Shown in pieces: positions 1 through 7,475 of a stretch of DNA of 22,313 bases. Under the pieces are notes generated by a model. It saw only the letters and a list, made by a program, of their open reading frames with translations. It searched no databases and had not been told where the DNA came from. Source of the stretch: a virus; the IMG/VR virus record IMGVR_UViG_3300008517_000287, positions 1 through 22,313 of that record; one strand, given 5' to 3'. The position numbers were made by a program, and so were the translations under genes. Position 1 is the stretch's first letter; each line of letters starts with the position of its first letter.

Positions 1-78
1 GAGTAAGTATGAACGATTAAAGTAACGGCTCCCTTGAGGGGTCGCTGCTTTAAATCATAAGCTTAAGCATAAGGTTAT

Positions 79-104
79 CTAGTTTGCTTTGAGAGCGAAC
101 CTAG
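79..104 (+). other. Leader stem-loop upstream of the packaging genes
   Basis: Bases 79-88 (CTAGTTTGCT) pair with 94-104 (AGCGAACCTAG), leaving C101 bulged and a 5-nt loop at 89-93, including one G-U pair. It lies 24 nt before the first gene. There is no T-run after it, so it is not a simple terminator; an mRNA 5'-end stabiliser or processing site is possible. Bases 1-78 contain stops in all three forward frames within the first 25 nt, so any upstream gene ends at or before that point. I see no convincing promoter there. Confidence 0.35.
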
Positions 105-128
105 TGAGATCGATCAAGGAAACTAGTA

Positions 129-776
129 ATGAGTGGTAGTAATATCAAACAAAGTAAAATGTTACAACTATATCTTGATGATATAGGTACTTTTACTCCT
201 TCCTATGACGAGATCCATGCTGAGGATCTAGGGATCCCTGAAGATACCGATCTATATAGATTAACCGATATAGACTCTCTCAATGATTCCAGATCTAAAT
301 ACTCTGTAAGAGAAAAACTACAAGCTGTTACTATTTGGGTACTTACAGGAAACCTCCATGAAACCAGCCGAAAGCTGGGAATTTCTGTAGAGGCTATTAA
401 GTATTGGAAGAGGGAGAAGGATTGGTGGAAGGAAGCTGTAGCAAGGATTAAGCTGCAAAGGAATGAGAAGCTGGATGCTGATCTGACTAGATGTATGGAC
501 CTATCTATAGAACAGATCCAGGATAGGATAATCAATGGAGATGAGGTGATTCTTAAGGATGGAGAGAAAGCAAGGAAGAAATTGAATGGGAAGGATCTAG
601 CAGTTATGTTGAGTATTCTCAATGATAAGCGGGCTATGATGAGAGGGGATACAGCGATCTCTCGTAGTGAGAGGAATACCCAGACTGAAGTTCTTAGCCA
701 ATTGAAGGACTCCTTTGAGAAAATGAGTAAGGATATCAAACGGAATCTTGAAGAAAAGGTAGTAAGCGAACAATAG
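129..776 (+). CDS. Putative small terminase subunit (HTH protein)
   Basis: A 215-aa protein with a helix-turn-helix-like segment at about residues 59-100 (a charged helix, then a TSRKLGISVEAIKYWKR stretch where a recognition helix would sit), followed by a Trp/Lys-rich linker and long charged helices to the C-terminus. Small terminases (TerS) recognise phage DNA through such an N-terminal HTH and oligomerise through a helical core before handing DNA to the large subunit. The first place in the late cluster, just upstream of the large terminase, supports this. AAGGA at 116-120, 8 nt before the ATG, fits the start. The first 55 residues are acidic and unassigned. A transcription regulator is the alternative; position is the main argument for TerS. 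Confidence 0.6.
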   Translation: MSGSNIKQSKMLQLYLDDIGTFTPSYDEIHAEDLGIPEDTDLYRLTDIDSLNDSRSKYSVREKLQAVTIWVLTGNLHETSRKLGISVEAIKYWKREKDWWKEAVARIKLQRNEKLDADLTRCMDLSIEQIQDRIINGDEVILKDGEKARKKLNGKDLAVMLSILNDKRAMMRGDTAISRSERNTQTEVLSQLKDSFEKMSKDIKRNLEEKVVSEQ

Positions 777-801
777 TTCGCCGACTTATCAGGGGCCAAT
801 A

Positions 802-1059
802 ATGCCTAGCGCACCAGGATATAAACGAAACTATAAACAAGAGTATGCTAATCAAGGGGGTACACCTGCTCGCCGGAAAGCTCGCTCTAAAAATACTATG
901 GCTCGGAGGAAGGCTATTAAGGAAGGGAAGGTGAAGAAAGGATCAACCAAGGATGTGGCCCATACCAAACCGAAAGCCAACGGTTCTACATTTATTCAGT
1001 CCAGGAGTAAAAACCGATCTATTCCAAGGACTAAAACAGCTAAGAGGAGATCTAAATAA
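802..1059 (+). CDS. Small basic protein with degenerate HNH-like motif
   Basis: An 85-aa, Lys/Arg-rich protein. The C-terminal half, from a KDVAHTKP segment at about residues 50-57 to SKNRSIPR at about 69-76, resembles small phage proteins near terminase genes that carry a DVDH...N...NR pattern related to HNH endonucleases. Here the usual second Asp is Ala and the loop is short, so nuclease activity is doubtful. HNH proteins next to terminases take part in packaging in some phages, but here the role is only suggested. AGGGG at 791-795 gives a good ribosome site. Its stop overlaps the next start by one base (TAATG). Very basic composition predicts nucleic-acid binding. Confidence 0.6.
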   Translation: MPSAPGYKRNYKQEYANQGGTPARRKARSKNTMARRKAIKEGKVKKGSTKDVAHTKPKANGSTFIQSRSKNRSIPRTKTAKRRSK

Positions 1060-1265
1060 TGGCAAAGTATAAGAAAGCTGGTGTTGTGAAATCTGCATAT
1101 CAGGCAGTTAAAGGTCTTAGTGAGATGCGGAAACGCAAGGTAAAAACCAAAGGACAAAAGGCTGCTAAAGCTCGTGTTAAGAAACGGGTAACTGGTACTC
1201 CTGAAGTAACCCGTCGTAGGATGGCTAAAGCAGGACTGGTTCGTAAACCTAATAAGTATAAGTAA
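1059..1265 (+). CDS. Very basic small protein, unknown function
   Basis: A 68-aa protein with about 25 Lys/Arg and only two acidic residues, so strongly cationic. I recognise no family. It is translationally coupled to the preceding basic gene by a TAATG overlap, with a GAGGAG-type site about 10 nt upstream. A DNA- or RNA-binding role in packaging or condensation is a composition-based guess. Codon use looks like its neighbours. Confidence 0.6.
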   Translation: MAKYKKAGVVKSAYQAVKGLSEMRKRKVKTKGQKAAKARVKKRVTGTPEVTRRRMAKAGLVRKPNKYK

Positions 1266-1281
1266 TATCTAGGAAAGTAGG

Positions 1282-1449
1282 ATGGAAACCAAAGAAACAA
1301 AGAACAAAGAAACCAAAGGGTTGAGGGTACGTCCTCGTAGTATGGTTCCTTCTCAGGAATATCGTGATAACTGGGATCGTATCTTTAAGAACTGTACTGG
1401 TATTCAAGAGGATAAAGAAACTGGATCTTCACCAACATTTAGGAATTAG
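1282..1449 (+). CDS. Small conserved-type phage protein (55 aa)
   Basis: A 55-codon frame from ATG 1282 to TAG 1447-1449. It begins with a lysine/glutamate/threonine-rich segment (METKETKNKETKG) followed by VPSQEYRDNWDRIFKN. That YRDNWDRIF pattern resembles very short uncharacterised proteins found beside podovirus terminase genes. AGGA at 1271-1274 is 7 nt before the start. The next gene, the large terminase, begins at the very next base, which supports this being translated. Function unknown. Confidence 0.6.
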   Translation: METKETKNKETKGLRVRPRSMVPSQEYRDNWDRIFKNCTGIQEDKETGSSPTFRN

Positions 1450-2964
1450 ATGAGTAGAACAGCTACTTTAACTGCAGAGCAAATCCATGGATTCACATCC
1501 TCTTTGCTTATGCGCAATTTTGACCAGCCCCAGCCGACACCTGCTTGTCATTTAGAATGGTGGAAACTGGTCACGCTGCCGGAGCGCAAGGTCGCTATTG
1601 CTGCTCCGCGTGGACACGCTAAGTCAACAGCGATTACCCATGCGTTTACCTTGGCAGCTCTTTTATTCCGATTCAGGGACCATTGCATGATTGTCTCTGA
1701 TACTGAGGAACAGGCTTGTGCCTTCCTTGGGGATATAAAGATGGAGCTCACGGAAAATGATGATCTTAGGGAACTCTTTGGAATCAGTAAATTCCTTAGG
1801 GAGAAAGAAAGTGAGATCGTTGTTATGTGTGAGGATCTACATAAGTTTCGTATAATTGCCCGCGGTAGTAACCAGAAATTACGTGGATTGAAATGGAGAA
1901 ATAAGCGTCCCAATCTTATTATTGGGGACGATTTGGAAAACGACGAGATGGTGATGAGCCAGGATCGTCGTCAGAAGTTCCACAATTGGTTCCTAAAGGC
2001 ACTCCTTCCTTCTGGAAGTGATGATGCAGTATTTAGGGTAGTTGGAACTATTCTGCATTTAGACTCAATGCTTGAGAGGTTGATGCCTCCAATTGGCGCA
2101 AGAGACACACTAATTGATGGGCTGAGATCTACATCTTCTAATACTAAGAAGATATGGAAATCTGTCAGGTACAAGGCCCATAATGAAGATTTCTCTGATA
2201 TTCTATGGCCTGAGAAGTTCACACAGAAACGTCTTGAAGATGAGAGGCAGGATTACATAGATCAAGGATATCCGGAAGGTTATGCACAAGAATATCTCAA
2301 CTACCCAATCGACGACTCCACAGCCTATTTCAGAAAAGACGACTTTAGATTTGAATATGATTTCAGAGAGCTACAGGGAACTCCCCTCCATTATTACACT
2401 GCTATTGATTTCGCAATATCACAGAGGGAACGAGCTGACTATACTGCAATCGTCACTATCGGAATAGACAGTGATAATAAGATGTATGTGGTAGATGCAA
2501 GGAAAGGTAGATGGGATGCTATGGAGATCATTGATGAAATGTTCAATGTGCATATGACATACCAGCCAGAATTATTTACGACAGAGGTAGGTGCAATAGA
2601 AAAGGCTCTTGGGCCTTTCTTAAGAAAAGAGATGCAGGATAGAGGGGTGTTTATTAACCTTAATCCTTTACCGCCTACTGCTGATAAAGTAGCTAGAGCA
2701 AAGTCCATACAAGCTCGTCTTCGTCAAGGGAATGTGTGGTTTGACAAAGAATTTGATTGGTATCCTGACTTTGAGGCTGAACTTCGTCATTTTCCGCGGG
2801 GAGCGCATGATGACTATGTTGATGCTTTCGCATGGATAGGTCTCACCCTTGCTAACATGATAGAAGCTCCAACAGCTTCTGAATGGGCGGATGAGTTGTG
2901 GGAAGAAGAGGTTGGTGATACTGCACTATTTCCTGATGGAAGATGTGCCATAACAGGGTACTAA
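1450..2964 (+). CDS. terL: Terminase large subunit (packaging ATPase/nuclease)
   Basis: A 504-aa motor that translocates DNA into the prohead through the portal and cuts the concatemer. N-terminal ATPase: Walker A-like APRGHAKST at residues 52-60, Walker B LIIGDD with following acidic residues at 157-165, and a coupling VGT at 198-200. C-terminal RNase H-like nuclease: Asp in the AIDFA segment (residue 320), Glu in TEVGAIEKA (379), and the HDDYVDA cluster at 453-459. Both domains are complete and the length is normal for the family. The start ATG follows directly on the stop of the 55-aa gene, implying coupling; no strong separate ribosome site is seen. Confidence 0.96.
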   Translation: MSRTATLTAEQIHGFTSSLLMRNFDQPQPTPACHLEWWKLVTLPERKVAIAAPRGHAKSTAITHAFTLAALLFRFRDHCMIVSDTEEQACAFLGDIKMELTENDDLRELFGISKFLREKESEIVVMCEDLHKFRIIARGSNQKLRGLKWRNKRPNLIIGDDLENDEMVMSQDRRQKFHNWFLKALLPSGSDDAVFRVVGTILHLDSMLERLMPPIGARDTLIDGLRSTSSNTKKIWKSVRYKAHNEDFSDILWPEKFTQKRLEDERQDYIDQGYPEGYAQEYLNYPIDDSTAYFRKDDFRFEYDFRELQGTPLHYYTAIDFAISQRERADYTAIVTIGIDSDNKMYVVDARKGRWDAMEIIDEMFNVHMTYQPELFTTEVGAIEKALGPFLRKEMQDRGVFINLNPLPPTADKVARAKSIQARLRQGNVWFDKEFDWYPDFEAELRHFPRGAHDDYVDAFAWIGLTLANMIEAPTASEWADELWEEEVGDTALFPDGRCAITGY

Positions 2965-2970
2965 TAGTAT

Positions 2971-4902
2971 ATGAGCAATTATATTAAAAATCCAATTTCT
3001 ATGGAGAAGATAACTTCTAATGTATCTATTGTAGATGAATTAGATGAGAAAGATCTCGAAGCTATTGGTACTTATGTATGTGAAACGTATGATGAAGATG
3101 AGTTATCCCGAGATACCTATATCACTAATATAGAATCTTGGACTCGTCTTGCGATGCAAACAGTTGAAGAAAAAACATTCCCTTGGGTAGGAGCCGCCAA
3201 CGTAAAGTTCCCATTACTCACAATTGCTGCTCTGCAGTTCTCTGCTAGAGCATACCCAGCGCTAGTCCCAGGAACTAATGTAGTAAAGGGAAAAGTTATT
3301 GGGTTTGACCCAGAAGGGAAAAAGAGAGACCGGGCTATCCGTGTTGGTAAGCACATGAGCTACCAACTACTAGAGCAGATGGAAGATTGGGAAGAAGAGA
3401 TGGATCGTCTTCTCTTTGCCTTACCTATCATAGGATGCATGTTTAAGAAGACATATTTTGATTCTATCAAAGGAACAAATGTTAGTGAGGTAGTGTATCC
3501 TAAAGAGTTAGTAATTAACTACTGGGCTAAGTCTTTAGCAGATGCGGATCGCGTAACTCATATTCTTTCTTTGAATGAGAATGAAGTTTATGAAAGGCAA
3601 GCAGAAGGAACGTATGCTGATGTAGAACTTTCTAGACCTCCTATGGAAGATATGATTGATGAGAACAGGGATGAGATGATAGGAACTTCTCCTGAAGGGA
3701 TGGATAATCGGGATGAAGCTCCTTACAAGGTGTTGGAGCAACATTGTTACTGTGATCTAGATGGTGATGGGTACAAAGAACCCTATGTAATTACTGTGGA
3801 TTATGGATCAAAGAATGTATTGAGGATTGTTCCTAGGTTTAACTCAGAGAGTATTAAGATTACTGCAGATGGTGAGAAGATCATAAAGATCACTCCAGAT
3901 CAGTATTTTACTAAGTTCTCCTTTATTCCTTCTCCTGATGGTGGGTTCTATGATATAGGATTTGGTATTCTTCTTGGTCCTATCAACGACACAATCAACA
4001 CAACCATTAACCAGCTTATAGATGCTGGAACTCTTAGCAACAGACAAGCTGGATTTATATCGAAAGGAATTCGTATAAAAGGAGGTAACAAATCGTTTAC
4101 TCCTGGTGAATGGAAATTTGCTAATGCTACTGGTGATGATCTCCGTAAAGGGATTGTACCACTACCAACTAAGGAACCTTCTTCTGTTCTATTTAATCTG
4201 TTAAGTTTGATGATAGAATATGGAGAAAAGATATCTTCTGTACAAGATATGATGACTGGAAAACTGCCGGGGCAGAACACAAAAGCTACTGTAGCGCTAG
4301 CTTCTATAGAACAAGGAATGAAAGTATTCTCTTCTATCTACAAGAGAATTTATCGTTCTCTTACCAAAGAATATAAACTGTTAAGTAAACTTAACTATGA
4401 GTATCTAGCTCCCGAAGAATATTTCTCAGTACTCGATCTTGGGGACGAACGGGCTGATACTATAAAGAATGCGGATTACAATCCAGAAGATATTGATGTA
4501 AGACCTTCTGCAGATCCTAATGTTGCTACTGAGGAACAACGCCTTGCTAAAGTTCAAGCTTTGTTCGAAGTACTGCAACTAGGAACAGTTAATGTACAAG
4601 AAGTTACTCGCAGATATCTTGAGGCTACAGAGCAGCCTAACCAAGAAATACTTATGCAAGTTCCTCCTCGTGGTCCTTCTCAAGAAGAGTTGGATTACCA
4701 ACTTAAGCAACGGGAACTTGATATTAGAGAATTTGAAGCATACGTAAAAGGTATTCTTCAGATAGCCCAAGCTGAGGGCGTAGAACCTGGAAATCAGTTA
4801 AAACTGTATGATGAGCAAATCAAAGAACTTAAAGTTCGATTAGATGCAAGAGCAAAAGCTTCAAAGGGGGCAACAAATGCAGGCACCACTAACACAGGAT
4901 GA
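2971..4902 (+). CDS. Portal protein (head-tail connector)
   Basis: A 643-aa protein with features of podovirus portals, which form the dodecameric ring through which DNA enters and leaves the capsid. Residues 50-101 contain a Trp/Arg-containing helix, then a PWVGAANVKFP segment and a long helix ending SARAYPALVPG, typical of this portal group. A charged, probably coiled-coil stretch lies at about 570-605, followed by an Asn/Thr/Gly tail. It directly follows the large terminase and precedes scaffold and capsid genes. The ribosome site is weak (GGGTACTAATAGTAT before the ATG), suggesting coupling to the terminase. Its last 26 nt overlap the next gene. Confidence 0.9.
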   Translation: MSNYIKNPISMEKITSNVSIVDELDEKDLEAIGTYVCETYDEDELSRDTYITNIESWTRLAMQTVEEKTFPWVGAANVKFPLLTIAALQFSARAYPALVPGTNVVKGKVIGFDPEGKKRDRAIRVGKHMSYQLLEQMEDWEEEMDRLLFALPIIGCMFKKTYFDSIKGTNVSEVVYPKELVINYWAKSLADADRVTHILSLNENEVYERQAEGTYADVELSRPPMEDMIDENRDEMIGTSPEGMDNRDEAPYKVLEQHCYCDLDGDGYKEPYVITVDYGSKNVLRIVPRFNSESIKITADGEKIIKITPDQYFTKFSFIPSPDGGFYDIGFGILLGPINDTINTTINQLIDAGTLSNRQAGFISKGIRIKGGNKSFTPGEWKFANATGDDLRKGIVPLPTKEPSSVLFNLLSLMIEYGEKISSVQDMMTGKLPGQNTKATVALASIEQGMKVFSSIYKRIYRSLTKEYKLLSKLNYEYLAPEEYFSVLDLGDERADTIKNADYNPEDIDVRPSADPNVATEEQRLAKVQALFEVLQLGTVNVQEVTRRYLEATEQPNQEILMQVPPRGPSQEELDYQLKQRELDIREFEAYVKGILQIAQAEGVEPGNQLKLYDEQIKELKVRLDARAKASKGATNAGTTNTG

Positions 4903-5161
4903 CTTAGAATCCGTAGCACAAGAAATAGAGAATAATGATATAAGTAAAGAAGAGTATGAACAGTGGCTAAATAACAAAGTAACTAGAAACGTATTTGACC
5001 AAATTAAGTTAGAAGAAGCTAGATCAGTTCTAGCCATAAAGACAAGCCCAGGTAATGTTATCGGTATCACTCCTTCGCAGGACATTATGATAGGAAGGAT
5101 ACAAGGATACAATTGGGTTCTTGACCTTAACTACGAGGATGATACTAAATATGACCACTAG
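4877..5161 (+). CDS. Small acidic protein overlapping portal end
   Basis: A 94-aa frame beginning inside the portal gene in the +1 register relative to it. The frame opens further upstream (ATG 4844), but AAAGGGGG at 4863-4870 sits 6 nt before ATG 4877, making 4877 the better start. Residues 5-45 are acidic and probably helical; residues 50-85 look like a small mixed alpha/beta unit ending in acidic DDTKYDH. I do not recognise the family. Position between portal and co-chaperonin suggests a head-assembly accessory. Its stop overlaps the next start by 11 nt. Confidence 0.7.
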   Translation: MQAPLTQDDLESVAQEIENNDISKEEYEQWLNNKVTRNVFDQIKLEEARSVLAIKTSPGNVIGITPSQDIMIGRIQGYNWVLDLNYEDDTKYDH

Positions 5162-5474
5162 ATTTAAGGCCATAGGGCACAGGGTTCTGATAGAACCAGT
5201 ACTAAATGAGAACAATGGTAAGACTGAGTGGGGATTTGATTTATCTAACACAAAGACTTACAAAGCAGAAATAGCTGCTACAGAGCGAGGACGTATAGTT
5301 GATATTGGTCCTAACGCATGGAAGGCTTATGACGATGGTAAGCCATGGGCAAAAGTAGGTGATATTGTTATCTTTGCTAAACATGCTGGTAAGTTTGTAG
5401 CACACCCGGACGATCCGGATACTGTGTATGTTGTCATTAATGATGATGACGTGCAACTTAGAATAGAGGAATAA
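5151..5474 (+). CDS. GroES-like co-chaperonin
   Basis: A 107-aa protein aligning by eye to GroES along its whole length: an N-terminal HRVLIEPV strand (residues 10-17), a flexible region at 18-44, ERGRIVDIG at 45-53, KVGDIVIF at 68-75 (a GroES family hallmark), and a C-terminal VYVVINDDDVQLRIE strand. Such proteins cap host GroEL and can enlarge or adapt the folding chamber for capsid protein, as T4 gp31 does. The likely GroEL-contacting tripeptide in the mobile loop is FDL (29-31) instead of the bacterial IVL. ATG 5151 is preferred over the in-frame TTG at 5121: it starts just before the conserved region and has GAGGA at 5135-5139. It lies between portal and scaffold genes, consistent with a capsid-folding role. 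Confidence 0.85.
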   Translation: MTTRFKAIGHRVLIEPVLNENNGKTEWGFDLSNTKTYKAEIAATERGRIVDIGPNAWKAYDDGKPWAKVGDIVIFAKHAGKFVAHPDDPDTVYVVINDDDVQLRIEE

Positions 5475-5476
5475 CC

Positions 5477-6289
5477 ATGGGCGAAGAAGCCGTAATCCCA
5501 ACAAAAGATGAATTGCTAGAGGCAATTGATGGAGAAGCAGAAGAAACTTCTGTAGAAGAAGGGAAAGAAGAAGAAACAACACATGAGTATACTGAAGTTG
5601 AAGAGGAAGCACTTACTCATGGATGGAAACCAGATGGAGTAGAAGGACGAAGGACTCTCACAGCAGAAGAGTTCATGGATCGTCAGCCGTTGTATGATGA
5701 AATTCGTACACTAAAACGGCAAACACGTAAACTGCAAGATGGTATGGAGGCGCTAACACAGCACCAAAAGAACATCCGTAAACAGGAACGTGAACAGACT
5801 ATCCGAGAGCTTAAGCAACAGAAAGTTGAAGCTTTAGAGGCACAGGATCACGTAAAGGTAGTAGAACTTGATGACAAGATCCAAGATACAAAGGCTGAGG
5901 CCGTTGTAGAAGATGAACCCGCAAATGAAGATTTTGAGGAGTGGGTGGAAACTAATACTTGGTATAATCAAGATGATAATCTACGATTTTACGCGAACAC
6001 AATAGGAGCTGGTTATGCTAAGCTCCATCCAGATAAGAGTTTATCTGATGTGTACGAACATGTGACCAAAGAAGTTAAAGCTCGCTTCCCAGACAAGTTT
6101 CCAGGAGCACGTAGGGGGAAACCCAACGCAGTAGAGCCTGCAGGTAAAGGTCGGAAACAGGGTAAACAATCTAAACATTCTGTTAAAGATCTTCCCGAAG
6201 AGGAGCGTACTTTGATGCGCACTATCTTACGGGCTACGCCAGATATGACTGAACAAGATTATCTGAGTGAATATTTTAAGTATCAGTAA
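5477..6289 (+). CDS. Head scaffolding protein (putative)
   Basis: A 270-aa protein with the layout usual for phage scaffolds: a very acidic N-terminus (1-45), a TLTAEEFMDRQPLYDEI segment at about 60-76, a long Arg/Lys/Glu/Gln coiled coil at about 77-142, a middle domain rich in aromatics (152-182), a basic linker (200-235) and a short helical C-terminus ending in EYFKYQ. The C-terminal helical part of scaffolds typically binds capsid protein. No protease motif is visible. GAGGA at 5465-5469 precedes ATG 5477. It sits between portal/co-chaperonin and capsid, the standard place for a scaffold. Confidence 0.8.
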   Translation: MGEEAVIPTKDELLEAIDGEAEETSVEEGKEEETTHEYTEVEEEALTHGWKPDGVEGRRTLTAEEFMDRQPLYDEIRTLKRQTRKLQDGMEALTQHQKNIRKQEREQTIRELKQQKVEALEAQDHVKVVELDDKIQDTKAEAVVEDEPANEDFEEWVETNTWYNQDDNLRFYANTIGAGYAKLHPDKSLSDVYEHVTKEVKARFPDKFPGARRGKPNAVEPAGKGRKQGKQSKHSVKDLPEEERTLMRTILRATPDMTEQDYLSEYFKYQ

Positions 6290-6318
6290 CGAGCACAAAG
6301 AGGCCATAGGAGATAATA

Positions 6319-6777
6319 ATGACTAGTAATCAAACTACTACACCTAAACGGCGCGGTCGTCCACGCAAGGTTGACAATGTTCACCTGCAAGGTAGTCGCC
6401 CAAAAAGGGTTCCGATTAGCGGAGCAAGGCCAAAAATGGAAGTACCGAAAGAAGCCTTAGACCCTAATTACTTTTACTATTGGTTTAACGACGTTAACAA
6501 TGATATCTACCATGCTAAACAGGCAGGGTTTGTCCATGTTCAAGTAGATGAAGTTCCGTTAAGTAATTTCGGAGTGGACACATCTAATTCTGGATCTTCT
6601 GACGTTTCAATGCGAGTGGGGCAAGGTGTGACCGCTTTTTTGATGAAACAACCCAAGGAATTTAGGGATGAAGATGTAGCAGCCTATAATGCACGGGTGG
6701 ATGAAAGTGAGAGCGCGTTAAAAGAAAAACTTAACAGCGGACAAGATGGACAATATGGTAAGGTTACTATTGATTAA
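6319..6777 (+). CDS. AT-hook-containing virion-associated protein
   Basis: A 152-aa protein starting with a disordered, basic region that includes PKRRGRPRK at about residues 9-17, matching the AT-hook (RGRP) DNA minor-groove motif. A domain around residues 45-75 (DPNYFYYWFNDVNNDIYHAKQAG) resembles small proteins in phage head clusters carrying a YRW-ND pattern. The C-terminal third is charged and helical. Function unknown; a minor head protein touching packaged DNA is possible. AGGAGA at 6308-6313 is a strong ribosome site. Confidence 0.7.
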   Translation: MTSNQTTTPKRRGRPRKVDNVHLQGSRPKRVPISGARPKMEVPKEALDPNYFYYWFNDVNNDIYHAKQAGFVHVQVDEVPLSNFGVDTSNSGSSDVSMRVGQGVTAFLMKQPKEFRDEDVAAYNARVDESESALKEKLNSGQDGQYGKVTID

Positions 6778-6790
6778 TTGTTATCTTAAG

Positions 6791-6823
6791 TCTCCTGTTG
6801 AGTAGTTTAGTCACTATAGGAGA
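6791..6823 (+). promoter_or_regulatory. Hairpin that can mask the next ribosome site
   Basis: TCTCCT at 6791-6796 is the exact complement of AGGAGA at 6818-6823, which is the ribosome site of the gene starting at 6830. Within the loop, TAGT (6803-6806) can pair with ACTA (6813-6816), making a stacked structure. If it forms, it would hide the Shine-Dalgarno sequence and modulate translation of the putative decoration protein. Seen by eye only; no energy was calculated. Confidence 0.35.
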
Positions 6824-6829
6824 TATAAT

Positions 6830-7462
6830 ATGGCTAATTTTGACAACCCAAATGGTGCATACCCTGTAGGCACACTGAGTGGTAGTCCTTGGCAAGCTTC
6901 TGTTCGAGCATATCAGCTCGATGCCACCCATTCTGCTATTGCGGTGGGGGATCTTGTTCAAATGACTTCTGACGGCTACCCTGATGTGTACGCAGCAGGC
7001 GAGGTCGGTTTTATTGGTGTGTGCGTTGGTGTGTTGCCTGCTACTGCAACTACTGTGAATGGTAAACTTGGCGACAATATGCTTTCTAACTCCGAGCCTA
7101 CTATTTCTGGTGCTGCAGTTCGTAATTCAGCGGCTAACGCTACTGATGTTATTCTAGTGTGTACTGCACCTGATGCACTCTATGAGATGCAAGAAGATGG
7201 GGATACAACTCCTCTTGTCCTTGCTGATCGTGGTGCAAATGTTGAAATTATCAATGCTGGCGTTAATTCCACTACTGGTAATTCTACAATGGAAATTGAT
7301 TCTACTTCTAAGGCACAAACTGCTACCCTTCCCTTCATTCTGTTGGATTTGGTGCAGCGTCCTGGTAATGAATTGGCATCCATTGATGCGACCAAACCAT
7401 GGACTCGCTGGATCGTAACTCCAGCTAACCATGCGTTCAATCTGGCGCAAGTTGGGCTTTAA
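6830..7462 (+). CDS. Putative head decoration / minor capsid protein
   Basis: A 210-aa, mostly beta-strand protein with no signal peptide or membrane segment. It opens with FDNPNGAYPVGTLSGSPW and continues with a GDLVQMTSDGYPDVYAAGE segment, a pattern found in phage proteins encoded directly before the major capsid gene and thought to be capsid-associated. Location between the AT-hook gene and the capsid gene fits a decoration or cement role. AGGAG at 6818-6822 lies 7 nt upstream of the ATG. The assignment rests mostly on position and composition. Confidence 0.65.
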   Translation: MANFDNPNGAYPVGTLSGSPWQASVRAYQLDATHSAIAVGDLVQMTSDGYPDVYAAGEVGFIGVCVGVLPATATTVNGKLGDNMLSNSEPTISGAAVRNSAANATDVILVCTAPDALYEMQEDGDTTPLVLADRGANVEIINAGVNSTTGNSTMEIDSTSKAQTATLPFILLDLVQRPGNELASIDATKPWTRWIVTPANHAFNLAQVGL

Positions 7463-7475
7463 GGAGGAATAAAAA

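Noticed and set aside
31-55. CCC-TTGA-GGG hairpin as a terminator of an upstream gene
   Set aside because: The stem is only 3-4 bp with mismatches outside it, and the following T-run is short (CTTTAAAT).
5121-5150. TTG start for the co-chaperonin
   Set aside because: No ribosome site precedes it, it lies in the coding region of the previous gene, and GroES homology begins right after ATG 5151.
5241-5612. Antisense reading frames (for example 5241-5612 and 18137-18484 on the minus strand)
   Set aside because: They show composition expected from mirrored codons (poly-Leu, poly-Pro opposite Glu- and Gly-rich segments), have no ribosome sites, and lie wholly within well-supported plus-strand genes.
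6824-6829. Perfect TATAAT -10 box
   Set aside because: It directly abuts the ATG at 6830 and has no -35 element at 16-18 nt; it is explained by the AT-rich spacer between ribosome site and start.
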